From Candidatus Poribacteria bacterium (GTDB lineage: Bacteria > Poribacteria > WGA-4E > WGA-3G), in assembly GCA_009841255.1 (NCBI GenBank), contig VXMD01000018.1:156736-205034 (forward strand): a stretch of 48,299 bases of DNA. The letters run 5' to 3'. Made by a program: the position numbers and the translations under genes. Shown here piece by piece: positions 24,797 to 34,601 of the stretch. Under the pieces are notes generated by a model, which did not search any database, was not told where the DNA came from, and saw only the letters and a program-made list of their open reading frames with translations. Every line of letters begins with the position of its first letter. The first letter of the stretch is position 1.

Positions 24797-26242
24797 ATGT
24801 TATCGTTACCACAACTACCCGGACGCCTATGTGACGGGTTCTCACGTCGTGAATTTCTACGTGTTGGTGGTGCGGCGATGCTCGGCATTAGTTTGCCACA
24901 GGTATTGTCACTCCAAGCCAACGCGAATACAACAGTTGACCCCGCCAAACCACTCAACGGATGGGGGAAAGCCAACTCGGTCATCCTTCTTTTCTTGCAA
25001 GGCGGTCCGAGCCACCTTGATATTTGGGATCCGAAACCGGAAGCTCCCTCGAACATCCGCGGTGAATTTAATCCGATCCCGACCAACGTGCCGGGAATCC
25101 AGTTGTCTGAGACGATGCCGCGTTTGGCACAACAGATGGATAAAGCGTGCCTTATCCGTTCGGTAAGTTACACACCGGCGGGACTTTTCAACCACACCGC
25201 TGCAATGTACCAAATGGTAACCGGTGAAACACCGGACAAGGTTGCGCCCTCGGGACAACTTGATCCGCCGTCCCCTGCTGACCATCCGAATGCCGCATCG
25301 CATATCGCAAACTATCGTCCACCCGATGAACCGATGCTCGCGGCAGTGCAACTCCCGCGCCCGATGCAGGAGAGTAATATCATCGGTAAAGGTGGAAACG
25401 CTGGCTTCCTTGGGAGAGCCTACGATCCGTATTTCCTCTTCCAAGATCCGAATCAGGAGATTAACCTCGACGATTTGAGCTTGCGTCCAGAGGTGCCACC
25501 GGTGCGTTTGAAACGTCGGAAAAACCTCCTTGAGACGATTAACAAAGGGATGCCCGAAATTGATAAGGTAGCAGATTCTTACGCCTTGAACGAGTATTAC
25601 GAGAAGGCGTATAATCTCATCTTGTCGCAGCGAGCGCGCAATGCGTTCGACTTGTCTCAAGAACCGGATGAGATGCGAGATAAGTACGGTAGACATACGT
25701 TCGGGCAGAGCGCACTCCTCGCTCGCCGGTTGGTGGAAGCAGGTACCCGCTTCGTGCAGGTGAACTGGCCCTCCGTCGCTAACGGTGATCCGAATACCAC
25801 GGCATGGGATACACACGCAACGAACTTCGGTCCGTTGAAGAACCTCCACTGCCCGAAGTTAGACAGTGCCGTCTCCTCACTGCTGGAAGACTTGGATCAA
25901 CGCGGTATGTTGGACGATACCCTCGTCTTAGCGATCGGTGAATTCGGACGCTCGCCGCGGATGGGTATTAGCACTTCCGGTAACAGCAACGCGCCCGATG
26001 GACGCGATCACTGGCCCTATTGTTACACAGGTCTGATTGCAGGTGCTGGTGTTAAAGGTGGACAGGTCTACGGGAAGTCCGATGCAACAGGCTCAACGCC
26101 GCTTGAGAACCCGGTGCATCCAACAGACATTCTTGCTACGGTCTATCATACACTCGGTATCGATCCACACACCATCGTGTACAACCACTTGGATCAACCA
26201 CGTGAATTGGTGAAAGGCGAACCGATTGCCGGGATATTTTAA
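24797..26242 (+). CDS. DUF1501 protein with Tat signal
   Basis: The frame opens at 24686, but the ATG at 24797 is chosen because GGAGGA lies 10 nt upstream and because it gives a Tat signal peptide (SRREFLRVGG, then AMLGISLPQVLSL) within the first 40 residues. The product has 481 residues and the DUF1501 features: a metal-site-like NSVILLFLQGGPSHLDIWDPKP, RLVEAGTRFVQVNW, and the C-terminal LVLAIGEFGRSPRM with DGRDHWPYCYTGL, resembling the alkaline-phosphatase/sulfatase fold. It follows the PSCyt gene by 16 nt, the standard arrangement for this pair, and should be a partner of that protein. The hydrolytic substrate is unknown. Confidence 0.93.
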   Translation: MLSLPQLPGRLCDGFSRREFLRVGGAAMLGISLPQVLSLQANANTTVDPAKPLNGWGKANSVILLFLQGGPSHLDIWDPKPEAPSNIRGEFNPIPTNVPGIQLSETMPRLAQQMDKACLIRSVSYTPAGLFNHTAAMYQMVTGETPDKVAPSGQLDPPSPADHPNAASHIANYRPPDEPMLAAVQLPRPMQESNIIGKGGNAGFLGRAYDPYFLFQDPNQEINLDDLSLRPEVPPVRLKRRKNLLETINKGMPEIDKVADSYALNEYYEKAYNLILSQRARNAFDLSQEPDEMRDKYGRHTFGQSALLARRLVEAGTRFVQVNWPSVANGDPNTTAWDTHATNFGPLKNLHCPKLDSAVSSLLEDLDQRGMLDDTLVLAIGEFGRSPRMGISTSGNSNAPDGRDHWPYCYTGLIAGAGVKGGQVYGKSDATGSTPLENPVHPTDILATVYHTLGIDPHTIVYNHLDQPRELVKGEPIAGIF

Positions 26243-26249
26243 TCGGAAG

Positions 26250-26352
26250 AAGTCTGAACTGGGATTTTTGTGATTTATGTGATTTACCATGATGGGACCT
26301 CCCATAATCAGGGTAATCCTTCAATCCGTTAAATCACAGTTCAGACTTTTTT
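26250..26352. repeat. Long stem-loop of the GTGATTT repeat family, probably also a terminator
   Basis: AAGTCTGAACTG (26250-26261) and CAGTTCAGACTT (26337-26348) are perfect 12-bp inverted arms. Between them are further imperfectly pairing units made of GTGATTT and GATTACC words and a central TGGGACCTCCCA. The right arm runs into a T tract (26347-26352), so RNA from the DUF1501 gene would fold into a terminator-like hairpin. The words match those around the GxxExxY gene at 457-1122. Confidence 0.7.
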
Positions 26353-26398
26353 ATCATTAACGCCCCTATCTTATAGACTTTAACGCCCTGAGAGAGAT

Positions 26399-28096
26399 AT
26401 GAATCCAATCCTCAGCGATAAAATCGCGCTCAATATTGATGATGATGCCAAAGTTTCCGTCAAAGGTTTCATCGTCCCGATTGAACATACCCAATCCAAT
26501 TACCACATGGAGTTTGAGTGGGAGGAGTTAGCGAACTTTCGCGTTGACGTGCCCGAAAAGGTGTATTCGGCATCCGTTTTTCGCGCGTTCCTCCCAGATG
26601 CAGCGGTATCCGTTGGAAATCCGTGGCAGATTGAAGACGCGGGTGCGCTTGAACTGCTTCGACAACTTCATCCGAACCCACGTTTGGATATGCGCGATTA
26701 CGGGGATCCTGGGTTGTGGGCATGCCTGCGTGCTTATACCGATGAATTTGCAGACATTGTGTTTCGCATTCATACGGAATTTAAGTTAGGCGATGGCTGG
26801 TTCACGCCTTCACAGCTTACGGGACATCTCATTATCAACCGTCTGACAGAGACGGTTTCGTTCTTTCAGATGCGCCTGCCGGACGGTCCTGTGAACTTTG
26901 AGGTTGGCTGGGAGGATGAAAGGAGTTGGTGTGACTCTAACTGGATTGCAGACACCGGTTTCTGCGCACAAATGGAACTCCGTGCTGGTGCCGAAGATGT
27001 TCTGCGAGACATCACAACGCTCTACAGATATGGCTCTCCTACGGAGAGCTTCAAAGGAATTTATTCTCCCGATGAAGCACCCCAGCGGGGTGCTATGTCT
27101 GTAGAGGAAGCCGAGCGTGTGCTAAACTGCCAGTTTTACAAATCGGAACAAATCAATTGGGTCTCAATGGAGGCGGCGTTGGAATTAGCACAAGCACAGC
27201 AGAAACCAATTCACGCCATTTCCATAGACGGACCCTTGGCGGACGAGGCTTGCTGAGGGACAGGCAAAAGCCTGAGGGCAGGTGCTCTCTCCGACGAACA
27301 AAACATCAAATTCTTGAATGAACATTTCATCAATACATGGGTATCCAACGTTGCCTTCGGGCGCACACCAAACAAGCGTGCTTATCTTGCCCAGAGAATC
27401 CAGCACGGTTTCAAAGGTGTTGACACGACACACCCGTTGGCGCAAGCCATTATAAGTGGGTGGCATCTACACTCACCCGTAGACTGTCTGGTTATCTCAC
27501 CTGAACTGAAACTGATGGGTAGGCAAGATGCCAATCGGTTCCTCGGAGATAGCAGGAATCGGGGACTCCCCGAAGCGGAGGGGTACCGTCTATTCTTATC
27601 GGAAGCCTTAGAAGGAAAATCCCCCGGGTTGGGTAGAATCGTCCTCACCCGTGTGTGTCCCGCAGTGGAGGTAATGGACACTTTTCAGACCGCTATGGTA
27701 CCCCATCAAGACTACACCGTCGTAGAGATTGATACCACGGCGTTTGAAAACGGCGGTACGCTTACGCTGGATATCGGCGTTGGGAGAGGTAGGGCGGCAG
27801 GAACTTTCTACCTGTTTGATGACGCCAAAGACGTCCCGACAGAAAAAACACCCGAAGGCGTACCGCCCTCTGTCTGGGAAAGTCAAGTAGGCGACGCGTA
27901 TGTGGAAGCTCTCGGTGCCCGCGCCATAGAATGGTATATCGGTCCCGAAGAAACGGGGAAAATCACGTACCCTTTTGACCAGGGCAAGTTGTTTCGCTTG
28001 TGTGTTACGGGAAGTGTGTACGGTGTGAGAGGCAGCCTCAACGCCTTCAGCCTCAACATCTCTGTAGAAGAGAGAACAATCAAGATACCGTCTTGA
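26399..28096 (+). CDS. Selenoprotein N homologue, in-frame UGA at Sec286
   Basis: Read with TGA 27254-27256 as selenocysteine, the frame gives one protein of 565 residues from the ATG at 26399 (GAGAGAG in front). The first part contains GWFTPSQLTGHLIINR, CAQMELRAG and a HAISIDGPLADEA segment, followed by C-U-G-T-G-K-S-L-R-A and LNEHFINTW. These match, in order, the WFTPAQ-type, Q-M-E-L and SCUGSGR...LNESFISTW blocks of animal selenoprotein N (SELENON), the C-U-G motif aligning with its Sec. After 370 the protein carries an extra region of beta-strand-like sequence (VVEIDTTAFENGGTLTLDIGVG). There is no signal peptide. Conventional calling would give two genes, 26399-27256 and 27314-28096, in the same frame. 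It lies among PSCyt and pre-peptidase-domain genes. A redox role is inferred from the family. Confidence 0.88.
27274..27289 (+). promoter_or_regulatory. Putative bacterial SECIS element, SelN homologue
   Basis: GAGGGC-AGGT-GCTCTC forms six pairs including one G-U, with the same A-G-G-(A)-U loop as the hairpin at 17453. The loop GG begins 24 nt after the UGA (23 nt in the other gene). The preceding hairpin CAGGC-AAAA-GCCTG (27261-27274) is closer to the UGA and lacks the loop G, so it is less likely to be the SelB site. Confidence 0.72.
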
Positions 28097-28145
28097 GTCC
28101 TTACCGACAACCGATAACTTTAACCACTAATGAGGTAATTAAAAA

Positions 28146-30705
28146 ATGCCGAATACGCTATTTCGGAAACGCAGAAGACAGGTTAATGCCCCGCTCCCTG
28201 ATCTCTTAACAAAACAGTCCTTTCTCGTCATAGCGATCTTTCTCCTAACGATTGGTTTCGCATACGCCCAGGTACAACCCACATTGACAACTGTTTTTCC
28301 ACAAGGCGGTCAACAGGGGCGCAGCGTAGAAGTCACACTCACAGGCACAAATCTCGGCACGGCAACAGCGGTGTGGTTTAGTGGGAAGGGTATCACAGCA
28401 GAAATTAAAGAAAAAACGGGGCAAGCCGCTGTCGTTTTCAACGGTGCTGGTGTTTCTGGAAGTATTCCGAGTGACGCGCAGTTGGTCGCATTGCTGACGA
28501 TTGCTTCAGACGCCCCGTTAGGTATCCAAGAGATACGCGTCGTTACGCCTTACGGTGTTTCCAATGCAGGCAGCTTCGTCATTGGAAACCTACGAGAAAT
28601 TATTGAGGGAGAGACAGAGGCATCGGACTCGGAAACCCAGTCTACAATGGACACCGACTGGCTTGCGCTGCCAGTTACCGTCAATGGCACAATTACTTCA
28701 ATCGACGACGAAGACAGTTTCACCTTTCAACTGAAAAAGGATGCCCGGCTTATCTGCGAAGTGGCAGCACAGCAAGTAGGCTCGTTGCTGGATTCCTATC
28801 TCGTTCTCCGAGACGCTAACGGGACTGAGGTCGCCAATAGCGGTCTTGGTAATGCCTTTGACTCCGTACTGGATTACACAGCACTTGAGACTGGAAAATA
28901 TACACTTCACATTCGCGACATTCGTTACAAAGGCGGAGATGGGTATGCCTATCGCTTGAGCATCGGCGAATTACCGTATCTTGAGACGATCTTTCCCCTC
29001 GGTGGGCAACGCGGTACCGAGAATACAGTTACTGTCACGGGCGCGAATCTTGAGACGGTAGAATCCATACAGGTTTCAATAGGTCCCGAAACACCGGCAG
29101 GCGAGCAGTCCCTGCGGGTCCAGACGCCCTCCGGATTGGCTACCAATCCACACCCGTTTGCTATCGGAAATTGGGCGGAAATGATGGAGACCGAACCGAA
29201 TAACACGACTGGAAATGCGAATGCTGTAACGACACCGATAACGCTCAACGGGAAAATCGACAAACCCGGCGACGTTGACTATTTTTCGTTTGAGATTGAA
29301 GAACCGCACCTTCTCGTTTTCGAGGTAGAATCACTTAACCTGTCATCAAAACTGGATGCGCTCCTCACGCTTTATGGTCCGGGAAAACCGATGGAAGCGT
29401 CAGAAGAAATGGCATGGGACGCTAACAAAGAACAGGTCTTAATGGTAAACGACGATGCCATCAATGCCGACGCGCGCATCGACTGGAATTTTGAAGAAGC
29501 TGGAAAGTATTCTATCGCCATTCGAGACTTGAACAACCAAGGCGGTGAAACCTACCCGTACCGATTGAACATCCGTCCGCTGGAACCCGACTGCGAACTC
29601 AGTGTGGTCGTACTTGACAATCGGAATCTTTCGTCTCCCATGGATAACCCGCGCGTCAGCAGAGGCAGCAGTGTTACATTGCAGGTTGATGTCACGCGTC
29701 TCGATCAATTTGCGGGTCCAATTCGGCTGCTGTGTCCAGACCTTCCGAAAACGTTTGATGTGAGTCCGACCATTGTTGAAGCAGCCCAGAATCGGGCAAT
29801 GCTTACGATAACGGCGCCATCGGATGCGCCCCTCGGACTCATGCCCGTCTCCATCGTTGGGGTTTGTGCCGTTGGGGGTCGCCAGATAGAGCGCAATGCC
29901 ACGCCGTCCCCAATCCTGCTTACCGTAATGGATGCGCCGGAATTCACACTGACGCTCGCAGAGATCGGCTTAAGTGCTGTGCACAACAAGAAGGTTGATC
30001 TGCACGTGACGGCAAGCCGACGTGATAACTTCATCGGTCCGATCGCATTATCGGTATCAGGACTTCCAAACCGCGTTTCGGCACTTCCTGATCCTGTTAC
30101 TGAAAAACCTGTCACCATTGCAGAAGGCGAAACAGAAGCGATGATTTCGGTTAAAGCTGGAACTTTTGAACGGAGAGAGGAATTTTCTGTCCTGCCGACA
30201 CCGGGTACAAGTTATATATCAGTTACCGGAACGGCAACTGTCAACGGCGAGGCGGTGAAACAATCGACCCCTGCTATCCCTTTGACGATCGTCGAGGCAC
30301 CCTTTATCGTAACGGTTGAGCCTTTGCGCTTTAGCATTGTCTTCCCCGCAACGGCACCCTCAGCGTCTAAAGTCGAGACCGTGGCACTTACGGAAACCAA
30401 CACAACAGTAGACACCGAAACAGCAAAAGCCGAAGATCCGCAAACAAAGGAAGCGATATTGACGTTAACGATCGTCCGGCAGGGCGGCTTCACAGATGAA
30501 GTCACGTTGACACCGATCGATGTCCCAGAAGGCTTCACCACGGAGGCGGTTACCATCCCAGCAAACGAGACAGAAGCCAAAGTCCCACTAAAGGCTCTCA
30601 GCTCTTTAACGGCGGAAACGTACGAGTTTAAATTTCGGGGCTCTGTGATGATTAACGATAAACCTTTTGAGCAGGATAGTCCTACCCTCAAGGTAAAGAT
30701 TATTT

Positions 30706-30710
<5 letters not shown>
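28146..30710 (+). CDS. Secreted protein with IPT/TIG and pre-peptidase C-terminal domains
   Basis: The 854-residue product has a signal peptide (SFLVIAIFLLTIGFAYA, about residues 30-46; the N-region is long and basic) and then an IPT/TIG-like domain (TLTTVFPQGGQQGRSVEVTL), a pre-peptidase C-terminal (PPC) beta domain (about 150-275, VNGTITSIDDEDSFTFQL), a second pair (LETIFPLGGQRGTENTVTV and LNGKIDKPGDVDYFSFEI, about 275-470), and several Ig-like stretches to the C-terminus. PPC-domain proteins with IPT repeats are regular companions of PSCyt/DUF1549/DUF1501 genes. GAGG lies about 12 nt before the ATG. Presumably an extracellular binding component; no catalytic residues were seen. Confidence 0.88.
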
Positions 30711-32223
<1,513 letters not shown>

Positions 32224-32270
32224 CCGCAGGTTTCCTCTATAGGCTTGTGCATAACAATCTACCGCACAGA

Positions 32271-33245
32271 TTACCCAACAAGATACTTAAACACAGAGGA
32301 AAGGTTATCATCAGGCGAATAGAGTTGGGAGACACTCAATTCGTTCTCAATGAGAAGTTCAGGGAGCCGCGCATAGAAGGCATCAGGTTTGGCGGTTTCT
32401 ATGATAATATCGCCTGATTCTTTTTCTGATTCATTGTCCTCGGATGCCACACGCGCATCCGTTACAGCCTCATCGCCATCAACAAAGGTAACACTCAGAA
32501 TGTCCTCAAAAGGGAGACAGACCTGCGCCAAACGGCGGGGTTCATCCGTGCTCAAGTAGACTTTGTGTGGGTGTTCGTCAATCAATTCTCGGATATCAGA
32601 GATGGTGCCTTCTGCGAGAATACGTCCTTGATGGATGAGCAGTATCGTCTCTGTCAACGCCTCAATTTCATAGAGGATATGACTTGAAACGATGATGCTA
32701 ATCTCCTGAGCAGCGAGTTCCTGTAGCAACGTAATCACATGCCGCCTTCCATTCGGATCTAAGCCGGTGAGCGGTTCGTCAAGGAAAAGGAGTTCAGGTT
32801 CATGCACTAATGCCTGTGCGAGTTTAATGCGCTGCCGCATCCCCTTACTATAGGAGGCGATAGGGCGATCCTTTGCGGGTAGCATATCCACTGTTTCAAG
32901 AACGCGTAGACTCCGAGATTCAACCTCTGATTTATCGTATCCATTCAAGGTGGCGAAAAAAGTAATAAACTCAAAGCCGGTCATGAATTGATACGCCAAC
33001 TCTATATCTGGACAGTAGCCGACCTGTCTCGTGAGCTCCGGATTATTCCATACCGGCTGGTTCAGCACTCTGACCTCGCCTTGATTGGGCTTGAGTTGTC
33101 CCGTCATGAGCTTAATCAAACTCGTTTTTCCTGCACCGTTCGGACCCAACAAGCCAGTTATTCCGGGATGAATTGTGAGGGTTACATCGTTGACCCCCAT
33201 CACCTCGCCATACCATTTGGAGAGGTTTTCTGTTTGAACGATCAT
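32271..33245 (-). CDS. ABC transporter ATP-binding protein (ABC-2 type, exporter-like)
   Basis: The 324-residue protein has all ABC motifs: Walker A GPNGAGKTS, Q-loop, signature YSKGMRQRIKLAQALV, Walker B LLFLDEPLTGLDP and the switch His (IIVSSH). The C-terminal 90 residues extend beyond the nucleotide-binding domain, as in the ABC-2 (CcmA/NatA) group. It should energise a membrane permease, but no permease gene lies next to it here; the neighbour upstream is a repeat and a sugar kinase. The substrate is unknown. Confidence 0.94.
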   Translation of the reverse strand: MIVQTENLSKWYGEVMGVNDVTLTIHPGITGLLGPNGAGKTSLIKLMTGQLKPNQGEVRVLNQPVWNNPELTRQVGYCPDIELAYQFMTGFEFITFFATLNGYDKSEVESRSLRVLETVDMLPAKDRPIASYSKGMRQRIKLAQALVHEPELLFLDEPLTGLDPNGRRHVITLLQELAAQEISIIVSSHILYEIEALTETILLIHQGRILAEGTISDIRELIDEHPHKVYLSTDEPRRLAQVCLPFEDILSVTFVDGDEAVTDARVASEDNESEKESGDIIIETAKPDAFYARLPELLIENELSVSQLYSPDDNLSSVFKYLVG

Positions 33246-33250
33246 TTAAT

Positions 33251-33392
33251 CTTACCTTGCGGTTCGGTTAGGTCAATTGTGGAAATAACGCCACTCGCCG
33301 TATATTCGCCTGCGCCGATGTTGCAGGCTATGCGCTTTTGTCCATTCTTCCATTCTTCCATTCCCCCTTTTGACGCAAGCCGCGTGTGGGAA
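33251..33392. repeat. Degenerate copy of the MITE-like repeat family (copy 4)
   Basis: It begins CCTTGCGGTTCGGTTAGG, followed by CGCCGTATATTCGCCTGCG and TTGCAGGCTATGCG, then ACGCAAGCCGCGTGTGGG, which recurs near 21079. A right-hand inverted end is not recognisable, so it is a decayed copy or a mosaic. No gene lies in this gap. Confidence 0.6.
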
Positions 33393-33417
33393 ACCTGCAG
33401 ACAATGCTGAGTGCGGA

Positions 33418-34344
33418 TTACTGATGTCTAATTTTTAGAGTCTCTTCAAGATTCTGGATACCAGCAGTTGTACCAATGGCAGTGACACAGGCGGCACCGG
33501 TAGCGGAAGCCAATTCCGCCGTTGCTTTTAGGTCCCAGCCCATGATAGTTCCGGCGAGGAAACCGGCGACGTACGCATCGCCTGCCCCTGTCGCATCAAC
33601 GGCATTCACAGGATATGCGGGTGCAATGTATTCTGCGTCTGGTGTAGAGGCGTAACTCCCGTTTTCACCCATCTTAATGACGATGGTGTGGATATCGTAA
33701 CGGCTCCTCAAAAATTGGACGATTTCTCGGTACCCAGATAGCCCCGTGAGATGTTGTGCTTCGACGATGCTTGGCATAAACATGTCTACGTAAGGCAGGC
33801 AGGGTTCGAGTGTCTCCATCCACCTGCCTGTGGCATCATACGCTGTGTCGAGTGAGGTGGTTATTCCTAAGGTTTTTGCTTCCCGGAGGACATTTGCCAT
33901 CGGTGTGCCATCAAAACGTGGCATGACGAGTGCGCCAGCGATGTGCAAAATTTTGGCACTCTTTATGACGTCCCAATCAAGGTCCGTCTCACAGAGTTCG
34001 CCGTTCGCACCGATGTAATGGTAGAAAGTTCGCTCGCCATCGGAGGCAACGGCAACGAAACTAAAGGAAGTGCCAGTGCTTATATCCTGTTGCATGCCGG
34101 TGGTGTCAATACCGTTATCCACAAGTCCTTGCAGGATTAGGTCGCCAAAAGCATCAGTACCAACCTTACCCATCGCGCCAGCAGAGATACCTAAGCGTGT
34201 GAGTGCAATAGCCGTGTTGTTCGCGCAGCCTCCAGTATGGATTTCGAGTTCATCAAAGAGGGCTAATCTCCCCTTTTCAGGAAATTGATCTATGGGTCGT
34301 CCCAATACATCAACGACATAAATGCCAAGCGATAACACATCCAT
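33418..34344 (-). CDS. PfkB-family carbohydrate kinase
   Basis: The 308-residue protein belongs to the ribokinase/PfkB family. The first signature GGCANNTAIALTRLG (about residues 33-47) and the second, DATGAGDAYVAGFLAG (about 245-260), which holds the catalytic Asp in GAGD, are intact. It phosphorylates a hydroxyl group of a sugar or nucleoside with ATP; the substrate (ribose, fructose, KDG, adenosine and others) cannot be assigned from these motifs. It is flanked on both sides by MITE-like copies. Confidence 0.93.
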   Translation of the reverse strand: MDVLSLGIYVVDVLGRPIDQFPEKGRLALFDELEIHTGGCANNTAIALTRLGISAGAMGKVGTDAFGDLILQGLVDNGIDTTGMQQDISTGTSFSFVAVASDGERTFYHYIGANGELCETDLDWDVIKSAKILHIAGALVMPRFDGTPMANVLREAKTLGITTSLDTAYDATGRWMETLEPCLPYVDMFMPSIVEAQHLTGLSGYREIVQFLRSRYDIHTIVIKMGENGSYASTPDAEYIAPAYPVNAVDATGAGDAYVAGFLAGTIMGWDLKATAELASATGAACVTAIGTTAGIQNLEETLKIRHQ

Positions 34345-34375
34345 TTTTTAATTATTCCTTGCGAATTTTTAAACG

Positions 34376-34550
34376 TTCCTTGCGGAAAAACAACGGGGTC
34401 CGTGCTTGAAAGGTTTCTTCTTAAATCCGCGCTCCACTTCGTTACGCGCTACGGGTTTGTTTAAAAAGCAGATAGTTCGTAATGAAATGGAGAACGGATA
34501 TACGGAAACACACTGTATGCATCAAACCCACCTGACCGAACCGCAAGGAA
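34376..34550. mobile_element. MITE-like repeat (copy 5), 175 bp
   Basis: TTCCTTGCGG (34376-34385) and CCGCAAGGAA (34541-34550) are perfect 10-bp terminal inverted repeats. Internal blocks CTCCACTTCGTTACGCGCTACGG are shared in inverted form with copy 3. An extra half end (TTCCTTGCG at 34355) lies just outside, suggesting a nested or repeated insertion. No gene lies in this gap. Confidence 0.75.
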
Positions 34551-34601
34551 ACATTAAAACCTGCGCGTAAGCGTAGCGGAGCACAGCCCAAGAGCCACAA
34601 A

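Noticed and set aside
27261-27274. Hairpin CAGGC-AAAA-GCCTG as the SECIS of the SelN gene
   Set aside because: It lies too close to the UGA (loop starts 9 nt behind) and has no G in the loop; the next hairpin fits better.
27314-28096. A separate gene starting at the ATG 27314
   Set aside because: It is in the same frame as 26399-27256, separated only by a UGA, and the sequence between (GTGKSLRAGALSDEQ...) belongs to the SelN block, so one selenoprotein gene is annotated.
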